64,000 nt of DNA from Candidatus Bathyarchaeota archaeon A05DMB-5 (lineage in GTDB: Archaea > Thermoproteota > Bathyarchaeia > Bathyarchaeales > Bathycorpusculaceae). The notes under the pieces were generated by a model. It was not told where the DNA came from. It did not search any database and saw only the letters and a program-made list of their open reading frames with translations. Below are positions 52,609 to 62,238 of the stretch, piece by piece. The DNA lies in NCBI GenBank assembly GCA_019685655.1, contig JABFQP010000004.1:153572-217571 (forward strand), read 5' to 3'. Position 1 is the first letter of the stretch. Every line of letters begins with the position of its first letter. A program made the translations under genes and the position numbers.

Positions 52609-54684
52609 TCTTTGTAAAACTTGCTTTTCATATTTCGGTCTCTTTTGCATGACATCTTCAACGTAAGCTCTTAATGGCTCGGCCACACTCCACGCTTGCG
52701 TGATGCATCCTCTGGGAGTATGTGGTGGTTCTCCGTCGAAAATTTCGCTTATTGTGCCTAATCCCGCCTTAAAAACTTGTTCAGTAAATAAAGGTAAAAT
52801 GAAATTTTTCAAGGCGTATTCACGTCTATATTCAACATAGCCCTTAGTTTTCAAAAACGCCGTCACGAAAGGCCCAAGCAGCCAAGGCCAAACTGTGCCA
52901 TTATGATAGGCTTTGTCTCTGCTATTTCTATCTCCAGCATAAACGCCAACATATCTTGGGTCGTTTCTTGCAAGAGTCCTCAACCCGTAAGGCGTAAAAA
53001 GCTCGCGGTGGACGGCATCAACTATTTTTTCACTTTTCATTTTATCCAGCAAGGTGAAATCCAGAGAAACGGCAATTATTTGATTAGGCCTTAAAGAATC
53101 GTCACAAGCGTTTTCGCTCACAACATCGAACAGACAGTTTTTATCCGGGTTCCAGAATTTTTCGGCAAAACTTTTCTTCGCTTTTTCAGCCATTTGCAAA
53201 TATTTTTCTGTTTCGCTTTTTTCTTTAAACTTGCTTGCCAACAATTCCATAGTTTTAAGAGCATTGTACCATAACGCCTGAATCTCAACGGCTTTTCCAG
53301 CTCTCGGGGTTAATGGTTGACCGTTTATTGCTATGTCCATCCATGTTAATTGTGGACCGTGAGAAAGTAATCCGTCATTGTTTACATGTATGTCAAAGTC
53401 TGTTCCCTTAACATGGTTTTCCATAATGCTTTTTAGCGTTTCCCAAAGTTGGTCTTGGATAAAATTGAAATCTACCGTATATTTTAGGTATTGCAGTATC
53501 GCATTTACAAACCACAATGTCGCATCAACAGCGTTATAAGCTGGTGGTTCTGTTTGCTCTGGAAGACAATTTGGAATCAAGCCTTGTTTACAGTAATTTT
53601 TGAATGTTAAGAAAACTTTTCTTGCATCCTCAAATCTTCCAGCCACGAGTAACAAACCAGGTAGAGAAACAAAGGTGTCTCTTCCCCAAACTCCAAACCA
53701 TGGATAACCTGCAATAATAGACTGTGGCTTATAGTCTGTTACTTTAACTAAGAACGTGTCAGTTGCTAATAAAATCCAATTTAACCAATCATTTCTAGGA
53801 AGGCTTTCATAGTTTTCGTAAAATTTCGCCAAATTTGCCTCGCGGCGTGCCGTTTCTTGTTCATATAGTACTTCTGCGTCATAGGTGGTCAGAGGCATTT
53901 CAGCCAGAATTTTTTGTGCATACTCCTCCGTTTTGTCAGCGACGGCAATTATAGCAAAATCTGCGCTTTTGTTTGCTTTCGTGTCTACTTCAAAATAGCC
54001 GGGTTGATAACCGTCGTCTACGCAGCTTTCTCCGCGTACCGCTTCTTCGCGGTAGTATAGTTTTTCAATCCATTTGCCCGCGTCATGGTAATGTCCGTTT
54101 GTAGCTTTCATCATAAGTACAAATTTTGGAGTGTCAAAGTGCATATTTACTTCTTTGTTTTCGTGTTTTGTAGCAAATTCCCATGATATTTTCCATCTGT
54201 CAGTAACCGAATGGATGTGTCTCCAGTTTATCAATGGAAAAACGCGGATTTTAACGTCAGAATTGTTCTTGTTCAAAATTTTGTAAATTGCTATCGTGGC
54301 GTTTTTTGCGTAGGGCATGAAAATGGTTTTTTGAATATCCACGTTTTGTACTGAATAGGAGTATTTTGGAAAGGGCGAAATTGAAAATTCTTTTAGGAGT
54401 GTATGCCCTTGCGGAAAAATGCCATTTTGGAATTCATTAGCGTAAAGAAGATATGTATTGTTTCCTATGCTTACTTCTTCGTCCAACTTTGCTAGGCATA
54501 TCCTGCGGTCTCCGGGTGGATTAAAAGCAGCTACTAGCAATCCGTGATATTTTCGCGTGTTTAAGCCTAAAACAGTGGAAGAAGCGTAACCGCCTAAACC
54601 ATTCGTTATAATCCACTCTTTCGAGATTGCATCATCAAAGTGAGAAAGCATTTCGTTACTAAGGCTTATGACTGGCAACCTCAT
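52600..54684 (-). CDS. Glycogen debranching enzyme (GH133-type)
   Basis: A 694-residue amylo-1,6-glucosidase-like protein. N-terminal domain with EWIITNGLGGYASSTVLGLN and RKYHGLLVAAF; C-terminal alpha toroid with AGYPWFGVWGRDTFVSLPGL and GDRNSRDKAYHNGTVWPWLL, and PRGCITQAWSVAEPLRAYVE. Full length for archaeal GDE. It follows the DUF89 gene directly (TAG then ATG), itself following tpiA. This fits gluconeogenesis or glycogen turnover. Confidence 0.92.
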   Translation of the reverse strand: MRLPVISLSNEMLSHFDDAISKEWIITNGLGGYASSTVLGLNTRKYHGLLVAAFNPPGDRRICLAKLDEEVSIGNNTYLLYANEFQNGIFPQGHTLLKEFSISPFPKYSYSVQNVDIQKTIFMPYAKNATIAIYKILNKNNSDVKIRVFPLINWRHIHSVTDRWKISWEFATKHENKEVNMHFDTPKFVLMMKATNGHYHDAGKWIEKLYYREEAVRGESCVDDGYQPGYFEVDTKANKSADFAIIAVADKTEEYAQKILAEMPLTTYDAEVLYEQETARREANLAKFYENYESLPRNDWLNWILLATDTFLVKVTDYKPQSIIAGYPWFGVWGRDTFVSLPGLLLVAGRFEDARKVFLTFKNYCKQGLIPNCLPEQTEPPAYNAVDATLWFVNAILQYLKYTVDFNFIQDQLWETLKSIMENHVKGTDFDIHVNNDGLLSHGPQLTWMDIAINGQPLTPRAGKAVEIQALWYNALKTMELLASKFKEKSETEKYLQMAEKAKKSFAEKFWNPDKNCLFDVVSENACDDSLRPNQIIAVSLDFTLLDKMKSEKIVDAVHRELFTPYGLRTLARNDPRYVGVYAGDRNSRDKAYHNGTVWPWLLGPFVTAFLKTKGYVEYRREYALKNFILPLFTEQVFKAGLGTISEIFDGEPPHTPRGCITQAWSVAEPLRAYVEDVMQKRPKYEKQVLQRLS

Positions 54685-55566
54685 CTACGGCATCAACTTT
54701 GCAACATTCTTCTCTCTTAACACACCAAAAAAGTTTGCGACTGGATTACATTTTGCCCTAAAAAGTAACGCGTGTGGCTTTTTCAGTTTATATTCCGTCA
54801 GAGTTTCTGCGTAGCCCATGCCCTTCGCAAAAACCACATCAACATTATTGTAAACTTCAAGAAATTCTGTTGAAACTTCCTTAACCGCTAGTCCAACAGC
54901 GTCTGTGCCCGTCGTTATTATTTTATCAGCTATTTTGTTCATTCCAGAAACCTCTGTGTCCACTAAAGTTGCGTCGTTTATGACTGGACCGCCTTTCACT
55001 GCTACAATAACGGTTAAGCCCATGTTTTTCAATTGCTCCACAAGCAATGCGTCAAAAACGATTTCTCCAGCGTTATCCGTCAGATAGAGAATTTTACGCG
55101 CTTCTTTTGTTATTTCATAAATTTTGCTGGTGTCATCTATTGCTAAATCTTTTGCTGCTTCCCGAAAGCTTTTCCTTAAAATACTAAAAGTAAATTTGTG
55201 TCCGGGAATGTCGAATTCCATTATGTTGCCAACCATTGCGCATAAGCATGCTTTTTTGAATCTGTCTTGTTGCGCATAGCCATCTTCCACCATTTTTCTT
55301 GCGTATGGCAGAAGCTTCAATGCTTTTTCGTTGCTTATCCGCTTGCTTCTCATGTATGGGTCATTGTTGCCGGTTACCCTCTTTATTATTCGGTCTCTCT
55401 TCGTTCCCAAATCTGCAGGAACAGCGGTTGGTCTAAACTCTTTGTGGAGTAATCGTATAACTTCGTTCATTGCTCTGAAACGCAATGCAGGGTTCATCGT
55501 GGCTTCGATGGCTTCTGCTGATGCTCTGTTGAGAATACAAGCTGCACATTCTGCTTCAACTTTCAA
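54685..55566 (-). CDS. DUF89/ARMT1-like metal-dependent phosphatase
   Basis: A DUF89 protein: KVEAECAACILNRASAEAIE (Cys pair), YLTDNAGEIVFDALLVEQL (the DNAGE metal site), VAVKGGPVINDATLVD, and FAKGMGYAETL. The family removes harmful sugar phosphates. I use TTG 55566 (MKVEAEC) rather than TTG 55602, because the family begins this way and the shorter start avoids the 23-base overlap with tpiA. Located between tpiA and debranching enzyme, a damage-control role in sugar phosphate metabolism is likely. Confidence 0.85.
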   Translation of the reverse strand: MKVEAECAACILNRASAEAIEATMNPALRFRAMNEVIRLLHKEFRPTAVPADLGTKRDRIIKRVTGNNDPYMRSKRISNEKALKLLPYARKMVEDGYAQQDRFKKACLCAMVGNIMEFDIPGHKFTFSILRKSFREAAKDLAIDDTSKIYEITKEARKILYLTDNAGEIVFDALLVEQLKNMGLTVIVAVKGGPVINDATLVDTEVSGMNKIADKIITTGTDAVGLAVKEVSTEFLEVYNNVDVVFAKGMGYAETLTEYKLKKPHALLFRAKCNPVANFFGVLREKNVAKLMP

Positions 55567-55579
55567 ACGTTCAACACGC

Positions 55580-56266
<687 letters not shown>

Positions 56267-56356
56267 TTAACTCACCTATCTTAGGTTAACTTTAACGGTT
56301 AATATTATTTTGGAACAGAAAAATGAGTTGTGGATGTGCCGCGACTAATCTCGCAC

Positions 56357-56932
56357 CTAACGGTTAAAAGCGGTTCGTTTAGGCACGAAAACAGCAGCAG
56401 CAATGGTTGTAGTCCATAAGCCGCCCTTGTCTCCAGTTGCAGATTGCGTTATGTTTGTTGTTTTGATTATCATCCCGGTGGTTTTGAAAAGCTGTTTCCT
56501 TTCGTCCCAAGCAGTTTCTGGGTCAAATTGAATTCCCATGGTTGTAGCAAGCATCGTTGCCGCTAAATCTTCCGCGTAGTCTCCCGCTTTATCGTCTGGC
56601 TGCCCATAAGAGTGGTGTTCGGACAAGTAGCCATAATTGTTTTTACCTGAAGGAATTGCCACTCCTATTGATGACGCTATAAGCCTGTGTGGCTCATTAG
56701 TTTGGTTTCTTGCTAAAACGACGAAGGTTATTTCGCCTGGTCTTATCATTTTTAAGCCACGTTCTCTTGAGATTAGCTTGCAACCCGGCGGTATTATGCT
56801 TGAGACGTTCACTATGTTGCAATGTTGTATGCCTGCGCTTCTCAATGCCAACTCAAAAGATTGCAGTTGCTCTTTATGTTTTCCAACACCTTTCGTTAGA
56901 AAGAAATATTTTGGAATCATTTTGCAATACAT
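56357..56932 (-). CDS. pdaD: Pyruvoyl-dependent arginine decarboxylase
   Basis: A 191-residue proenzyme that self-cleaves at Ser-Ser in [11 protein letters not shown] (about residues 44-45) to generate the pyruvoyl group. Other family marks: [31 protein letters not shown] and [10 protein letters not shown]. It makes agmatine for polyamine and agmatidine synthesis. Start ATG 56932 or 56920. Apparently monocistronic. Confidence 0.92.
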   Translation of the reverse strand: MYCKMIPKYFFLTKGVGKHKEQLQSFELALRSAGIQHCNIVNVSSIIPPGCKLISRERGLKMIRPGEITFVVLARNQTNEPHRLIASSIGVAIPSGKNNYGYLSEHHSYGQPDDKAGDYAEDLAATMLATTMGIQFDPETAWDERKQLFKTTGMIIKTTNITQSATGDKGGLWTTTIAAAVFVPKRTAFNR

Positions 56933-56941
56933 TTAGCAAAT

Positions 56942-56991
56942 GCGCTTATTAGTTTTTTGTTTTTGTGATACACAAAAATTTTGATTAGCGC
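56942..56991. promoter_or_regulatory. Nested inverted repeats upstream of cdc6 (possible origin or operator)
   Basis: A perfect palindrome TTTTTGTG-ATA-CACAAAAA at 56960-56978 is flanked by GCGCT (56942-56946) and AGCGC (56987-56991). The surrounding 110 bases are AT-rich. Archaeal origins often lie beside cdc6 genes. The usual ORB consensus is not evident, so an operator is equally likely. Confidence 0.35.
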
Positions 56992-57051
56992 TTCTCTCGA
57001 TAGGAGAAAAGAATACATGTAAACACGCATATTTTATTTGAGGTTAGTTTG

Positions 57052-58236
57052 GTGTCGCATTACCGAAGCGTATTCACGGACGAAACAAAGCTTGACTTAA
57101 ACTACGTGCCATTTAGGCTTCCTCATAGAGATGTTGAACTGCGTTTGCTCATGAAGTTTTTCGGTTTTATGCTGCAGTTTCCTGGGAAAATGACTCAAAG
57201 AGTGATGATAACTGGTGATGTGGGCTCCGGCAAAACTGTTCTTTCTCAACGTTTCGGGGCTGACATTTCTCGTGAAGCAGACAAGCGTGGAATAAATCTT
57301 CGTTATGTGCATGTTAACTGTCGTGAATACCGTGGAAGCTTGTTCTTATTATTGCATCATGTAGTTTCTACTTTTCATCCGAATTTTCCAAAACGCGGTT
57401 ACTCAGCAGAAGAGCTTCTAGGCATGCTCATGCAAATTTTGGATGAAGAAGACGCTTATGTTATTTTGACTTTAGACGAATTTGAAAGTCTCATCGAAAG
57501 AGAAGGCTCTGATGCTGTTTACAAGCTCACGCGGCTGCATGAAACGAGGCAGAATAAGCCTCAAAGGCTTTCGCTTGTTTGTATTTTGCGAAACTTGAGA
57601 GCGATTGAGCGGTTGGATGAGAGTACACGTAGCACTTTGCAGTCTAACGTAATCAGTCTTGAAAGATACTCTAGGCAGCAACTTGTAGACATCCTTAACG
57701 ACCGTGTTTCGCTTGCATTTAAACCACTAGCTGTGCTAGAAGACGCTTTGAGCCTAATGGCTGAACTTGCATCTTCCGAAGGCGGAAACGCACGTTTCGG
57801 TATTGATTTGCTCTGGAGAGCTGGAAAATACGCAGACTCCGAAGAATTAGATTCAGTTACACCAGAATGTGTTCGAAAAGCCGTTTCAAGCATAATCCCA
57901 GCAATGCGGAAAAGCGAATTAGGCTCTCTAAACTTTCATGAAAAACTTTTTCTGCTCGGCACAGCCAGACTTTTTACGAAAAGTCAAAAAGCTTACATTT
58001 CTCTCACCGAAGCTGAGCAAGCTTATGCGGTTGTGTGCGAAGAATTTAATGAATCACCACACAGCCACACGCAACTATGGAAATACTTGCATAACTTTTC
58101 AGTTCTAGGCATATTGAAGACAGAAGTTTCGGCAGCTGGTTCTCGTGGAAGGTCTACACTTGTTTTTTTGCCCAGAATTTCAGCTGACGACTTGGAGAAA
58201 GAATTAAGTGCTCTCTTAAAAAAAGGGAAAGCGTGA
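57052..58236 (+). CDS. cdc6: Orc1/Cdc6-family replication initiator-like ATPase
   Basis: A 394-residue AAA+ protein. Walker A MITGDVGSGKTVLSQRFG, Walker B VILTLDEFESLIE, sensor 1 VCILRNLRAIE, and a C-terminal winged-helix region (LTEAEQAYAVVCEEFNE, HNFSVLGILKTEVS). It differs from typical Orc1 in sequence details, so it may be a divergent paralog. GTG 57052 has GAGGT seven bases upstream. Followed after 7 bases by an HTH gene, possibly in one operon with moaC-B-A. Confidence 0.82.
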   Translation: MSHYRSVFTDETKLDLNYVPFRLPHRDVELRLLMKFFGFMLQFPGKMTQRVMITGDVGSGKTVLSQRFGADISREADKRGINLRYVHVNCREYRGSLFLLLHHVVSTFHPNFPKRGYSAEELLGMLMQILDEEDAYVILTLDEFESLIEREGSDAVYKLTRLHETRQNKPQRLSLVCILRNLRAIERLDESTRSTLQSNVISLERYSRQQLVDILNDRVSLAFKPLAVLEDALSLMAELASSEGGNARFGIDLLWRAGKYADSEELDSVTPECVRKAVSSIIPAMRKSELGSLNFHEKLFLLGTARLFTKSQKAYISLTEAEQAYAVVCEEFNESPHSHTQLWKYLHNFSVLGILKTEVSAAGSRGRSTLVFLPRISADDLEKELSALLKKGKA

Positions 58237-58243
58237 AAACGTT

Positions 58244-58516
58244 ATGAAAGTAGACGAGGTTTTTTCTTCAAAACTTAGAATGAAAATTTTGAAAATTTTA
58301 ACGCAAGTTGGCGAACTTAATGTTTCTGAAATTGCCCGCAGACTTGGCGTTAACTACAACACGACAAGTAAACATCTGAAAGTTTTGGAAGACGAGGGCA
58401 TTCTTCAACATAAAGTGTTCGGAAGAATCCGCTTATACAGGTTTAATGAACATTCACCAAAGGCTAGAGCTGTTCAAAACCTGGTGGAAGTTTGGGAACA
58501 TGCAAATAAGAGATAG
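58244..58516 (+). CDS. ArsR-type winged-helix regulator
   Basis: A 90-residue winged helix: SKLRMKILKILTQVGELNVS, EIARRLGVNYNTTSKHLKVL, and EDEGILQHKVFGRIRLYRFN. A common archaeal single-domain regulator. No metal Cys are present. It lies seven bases after cdc6, so it may regulate this cluster. Confidence 0.82.
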   Translation: MKVDEVFSSKLRMKILKILTQVGELNVSEIARRLGVNYNTTSKHLKVLEDEGILQHKVFGRIRLYRFNEHSPKARAVQNLVEVWEHANKR

Positions 58517-58550
58517 GCTATATTAATTGTGTTTATAAGTGGTGAGCATT

Positions 58551-59270
58551 TTGATTAAAGAGGAGTTTGATGAAAAAATAAGGGAATTCGAAGGGATTCT
58601 GCAGAAGGTTGCAAGTGACATTGCTGGCGGAGTTCTCTTTGAAAAACTTTCACCTTCGGAACTGCTGACAAAAACTGAATATTACGTGAACTGCATAAAG
58701 GATTTGGCAACAAGTAGCGAGGAGCTTATGCTTATTCTTAAACCGGAAAAGGCTTACTCCATCAAGCTGATGTGCAAAAACCTAACTCAAACATTAACAA
58801 CTTTTAAAGACATTCTCCTACAGAACACGTCTGACCCTCTTGCAAACTCTCGTTTAGCCTTTGAACAGCTGAGAAAAGCCATAACGGACGGTTCAGATTT
58901 TCTTTTTTTAATGCGGGAAATTAGAGATAATCCTTCACCGCTCATTGATGCCATATTAGCTTTCAAGAAAGCTTCTGAAACAAAGGGTTCAGTTATAAGC
59001 ATACAAGCCAAAGAAGATGTTCAACCTCTCATCAAATATGTTTTAGGGCGTCTTGACGATTTCAGAGCTGTCTTAATTGCTTTGGAAAAGAAGGTTGATG
59101 AAATGAAGCAGATTATGCGAGAACTCCAAGAAGAGAGCCTGAAAATGCTTTCTGGCAGGACTTCTGAACAAACCAAGCCAGCTGAAAACAAAACAGAAAA
59201 GAAACAGCTTTCCCTATCCAATTTTAAAGTCGAAAATATTGAAGGAGGAGAACAGCGTGTCAATGATTGA
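58551..59270 (+). CDS. Helical coiled-coil protein of unknown function
   Basis: A highly helical protein with LEKK and EMKQIMRELQEESLKML coiled coil near the C-terminus and a charged Gln/Lys-rich tail. No family is recognised. TTG 58551 has GGTGAG four bases upstream; GTG 58539 and 58542 are other in-frame options. Its stop overlaps the moaC start by 14 bases, so it is translated with the moa genes. Confidence 0.6.
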   Translation: MIKEEFDEKIREFEGILQKVASDIAGGVLFEKLSPSELLTKTEYYVNCIKDLATSSEELMLILKPEKAYSIKLMCKNLTQTLTTFKDILLQNTSDPLANSRLAFEQLRKAITDGSDFLFLMREIRDNPSPLIDAILAFKKASETKGSVISIQAKEDVQPLIKYVLGRLDDFRAVLIALEKKVDEMKQIMRELQEESLKMLSGRTSEQTKPAENKTEKKQLSLSNFKVENIEGGEQRVND

Positions 59271-59721
59271 TGTGTCTAATAAACCAGAAGTCTTCCGAGA
59301 AGCAACCGCGACAGGAATCGTCAAGCTGAAAACCCAAACCATACGTCTAATTAAAGAGGGGAAGATTGCAAAGGGAGACCCCATCAACACGGCGAAAATA
59401 GCTGGAATTCTGGCCGCTAAAAAAACAAGTGCTCTAATCCCGCTTTGCCACCCTCTTCCTTTAACAAGCGTTGAAGTTGAAATAAAAGTTTTAGACAAAT
59501 CTGTGCAAGTGTTTTCCACTGTTAAGACGAAGGCTCAAACAGGTGTTGAAATGGAAGCCTTAGTGGCGACTGCTGTTAGTCTTTTGACGATTTGGGACAT
59601 GGTTAAACAATACGAAAAAGACGCGAAAGGACAATATCCATACACGCTTATTGAAAACATTCGCGTCGTGAAGAAAGTTAAAGAGGGCGTTTCGAGTGAG
59701 CGAAAGCACAAAAAAGCATAA
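59257..59721 (+). CDS. moaC: Cyclic pyranopterin monophosphate synthase MoaC
   Basis: MoaC converts the MoaA product to cPMP. Family marks: MIDVSNKPEVFREATATGIV, ALIPLCHPLPLTSVEVEI, and TGVEMEALVATAVSLLTIWD. GTG 59257 has GGAGGAG upstream. It overlaps the coiled-coil gene before it and moaB after it by 26 bases. Confidence 0.95.
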   Translation: MSMIDVSNKPEVFREATATGIVKLKTQTIRLIKEGKIAKGDPINTAKIAGILAAKKTSALIPLCHPLPLTSVEVEIKVLDKSVQVFSTVKTKAQTGVEMEALVATAVSLLTIWDMVKQYEKDAKGQYPYTLIENIRVVKKVKEGVSSERKHKKA

Positions 59722-60226
59722 GGCTGAAGCGCCTAAAAATCTGAATTTTGGAATTTTTGTATGCAGCACTTCGCGCTATCAAAAATTGAAGAAAGGCGAG
59801 CAAGTTGAAGACGTTTCCGGCGACCTAATTGAATCCATGTTAAAAAATGCTGGATACATAGTAGCTTTTAGAAAGCTGATTCCAGACGATAAAGCTTTAA
59901 TTGAAGAGAGCATGCGACAGGCTTTGGCTTCTTCTGGTTTGGATGTTGTTGTTTTTTGCGGTGGCACTGGCATAACCTCTTCAGACATTACTATAGAAAC
60001 TGTTTCTCCCTTTTTAGAAAAAGTTCTGCCTGGGTTTGGCGAGATTTTTAGGCGCCTAAGCTTTGAAAAAATTGGTTCGGCAGCGGTGTTGTCCCGCGCT
60101 ATTGCCGGTGTGGCAAATGGTAAAGCTTTTTTCTGTATACCGGGTTCGCCTGACGCCGTAAAGGTTTGTTTTGAAAAGCTTATATTACCGGAAGTTGCTC
60201 ACATCGTTAAGCATGCACGGGAATAA
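59696..60226 (+). CDS. moaB: Molybdopterin adenylyltransferase-like protein MoaB
   Basis: A 176-residue MoaB/Mog family protein with VVFCGGTGITSSDITIETV and FCIPGSPDAVKVCFEKLILP. It likely adenylylates molybdopterin. Begins at GTG within the moaC end. A charged N-terminal extension (SESTKKHKAEAPKN) precedes the usual start of the fold. Confidence 0.92.
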   Translation: MSESTKKHKAEAPKNLNFGIFVCSTSRYQKLKKGEQVEDVSGDLIESMLKNAGYIVAFRKLIPDDKALIEESMRQALASSGLDVVVFCGGTGITSSDITIETVSPFLEKVLPGFGEIFRRLSFEKIGSAAVLSRAIAGVANGKAFFCIPGSPDAVKVCFEKLILPEVAHIVKHARE

Positions 60227-60228
60227 CG

Positions 60229-61158
60229 ATGGTACTGAAAGATGGTTTTGGGCGTCCTCTCCTTAACTTGCGTGTAGCAATTACGAGACGCTGTAATTTA
60301 CGTTGCCAATACTGTCACATGGAAGGCGAAGAAAAACTTTCAGACAATGCTGAAGCTGAAATGACTGTTGACGAGATTGTTCGCATTGTAAGAATCGCTG
60401 TTGGACTGGGCATTTCTAGGGTAAAGCTGACTGGAGGAGAACCTCTCATGCGGAAGGATGTTATAGAAATCGTTAAAGGCATTGCAGCTATTCCTGGCTT
60501 AGCAGACCTTTCCATGACCACTAATGGAGTTCTACTTGCTTCTTTGGCTGAGGAATTGCATGAGAATGGCTTGAAGCGTTTGAACATTAGTCTTCCAACA
60601 TTGGACGAGGAAGTTTATAATAAGTTGACTGGTGGCAGATTAGAGGATGTTTTAGATGGTGTTAAAGCTGCTGTTGAAGTTGGTTTTTGTCCTGTCAAGC
60701 TTAACATGCTTATTTTGAAAGGCGCAAACGACTATGCCGTTCCTGAAATGATTGAGTTTGCCAGAGAAACTGGAACAATTTTGCAGCTGATTGAGCTTGA
60801 ACCAATAAACATAAGCGACGCTTATTATCATGCAAGTCACAAGCCGCTAGATGAGTATGAGGACATGTTAAAGCAAAAAGCGGTTAAAGTTGAAACAAGA
60901 CAGTACATGCAAAGCCGTCGCATTTACCATCTTCCAGACGTGAAAGTTGAGGTCGTGCATCCGATAGAGAACACGGAGTTTTGCATGTATTGCACGCGCT
61001 TACGTGTGACAAGCGATGGAAAACTGAAACCATGCTTAATGCGAAACAGCAACCTTGTGGATATCCTAACATCTATGAGAAACGGCGCAAACGACCAAGA
61101 GTTAATGGAGCTTTTTGAACTTGCAAACCATAGGCGGCAGCCATTTAACAAAAATTAA
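60229..61158 (+). CDS. moaA: GTP 3',8-cyclase MoaA
   Basis: A radical-SAM enzyme, 309 residues. CNLRCQYCH binds the SAM cluster, and the C-terminal cluster has CMYCTRLRVTSDGKLKPCLM in two parts. GGEPLMRKDV follows. Two bases after moaB. It starts the pathway to molybdenum or tungsten cofactor. Confidence 0.95.
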   Translation: MVLKDGFGRPLLNLRVAITRRCNLRCQYCHMEGEEKLSDNAEAEMTVDEIVRIVRIAVGLGISRVKLTGGEPLMRKDVIEIVKGIAAIPGLADLSMTTNGVLLASLAEELHENGLKRLNISLPTLDEEVYNKLTGGRLEDVLDGVKAAVEVGFCPVKLNMLILKGANDYAVPEMIEFARETGTILQLIELEPINISDAYYHASHKPLDEYEDMLKQKAVKVETRQYMQSRRIYHLPDVKVEVVHPIENTEFCMYCTRLRVTSDGKLKPCLMRNSNLVDILTSMRNGANDQELMELFELANHRRQPFNKN

Positions 61159-61192
61159 TAAGCATACATTGCATTTCATTTTTTGATATTTT

Positions 61193-61756
61193 ATGCTTGA
61201 AGGTAAAAGAATTAACCTAAGACTAGCTGAAAAAGAAGACGTGCCCCTATTAGCGCAGTGGCTTAGTGATGTAGAATTTGCGGGAGATTATCAGCATTTT
61301 CCTGAGCAAATTTCTAAGGCGCAACTGGAAAAGCGAATACTTGAACAGAAGCTATACCAAACAAAATGGATTGATTTCATAATAGAAAAGAAGGACGGAA
61401 CAAAAATTGAATGGGCTACCCATTACATCAGTGCGCCAAATTTCGGGTGGATAGAAATTGGCTACGCAATCGTTCCAAACGAAAGAAACAAGGGCTACGG
61501 AACCGAAGCAATACAAATCCTAGTGGATTACTTGTTCCTCACAAGAGAGATTGCTAGAATACAAGCAGTCATTAACAAGGAAGATGTGGCTTCTCGGCGA
61601 GTTTTAGAGAAAGCCCAGTTCAAGAAAGAGGGAATCCTTCGCAAGGCATTGTGGGATTCAAAGGGAAAATTGGCGGACGGTTATATCTACAGTATCTTGA
61701 GGGAAGAATGGAAAGAACCTAGAATTCTGGCAAAGGCTTCTCAAGCGAAGGAGTAA
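61193..61756 (+). CDS. GNAT acetyltransferase (RimJ/RimL-like)
   Basis: A 187-residue GNAT: GKRINLRLAEKEDVPLLAQW, IGYAIVPNERNKGYGTEAIQ, INKEDVASRRVLEKAQFKKE. Typical RimJ/RimL pattern; the acceptor is not known. Follows moaA after 34 bases. Confidence 0.85.
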   Translation: MLEGKRINLRLAEKEDVPLLAQWLSDVEFAGDYQHFPEQISKAQLEKRILEQKLYQTKWIDFIIEKKDGTKIEWATHYISAPNFGWIEIGYAIVPNERNKGYGTEAIQILVDYLFLTREIARIQAVINKEDVASRRVLEKAQFKKEGILRKALWDSKGKLADGYIYSILREEWKEPRILAKASQAKE

Positions 61757-61762
61757 TCTCAC

Positions 61763-61900
61763 ATGAAAATTTTGACTTATAGAGACTTATCACCTAAAGA
61801 TGGGCTTCTACCTTTAATGGACCACGCTTTTCGCCGGCCATTCAATCAAAGGACATTTGAAAACTTCATAAAGAGCGACCCTTCATCCCCAGACGTATAA
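61763..61900 (+). pseudogene. GNAT-like N-terminal remnant
   Basis: A 45-residue open frame (MKILTYRDLSPKDGLLPLMD, HAFRRPFNQRTFENFIKSDP) resembles the first 40 residues of a GNAT-type acetyltransferase, then breaks off before the acetyl-CoA site. It overlaps the VOC remnant that follows, in another frame. Confidence 0.55.
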
Positions 61901-61988
61901 GCCTGATGACGACTTCCATGTGCTAGAGGACCCCGATGGCAACCTCTTCTGCGTGGTCCAAAAGGACACAGACCAAAGCAAGTCTTAA
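61896..61988 (+). pseudogene. VOC/glyoxalase C-terminal remnant
   Basis: In the next frame the DNA reads YKPDDDFHVLEDPDGNLFCV then VQKD, a C-terminal signature of glyoxalase/VOC proteins (DPDGN followed by a metal-site region), ending TAA 61986. No start or upstream VOC sequence is present. The two remnants suggest a deletion joined two genes. The next 250 bases to 62238 are AT-rich with no gene. Confidence 0.55.
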
Positions 61989-62238
61989 GAACCTAGCAAC
62001 TGATGAAAGCCAGCATGACATACTTGCCTGATTCATTGTCCTACTGACATGCAACATCTCTCTATAGTCCTTAACGGTCTTTGTTGTTAAACAAATGAAT
62101 TTCGCAGTCCAACAAATAGTATAGAGGACAGAAGATGCAGAGTTGATTTATCTCAACGAAAAACACAATGAAAAACCGAATCATCGCGAAAAATCTTAAT
62201 ACATCTTCGCGTGGAGACTATCGTTATGAGGGAAAGGA

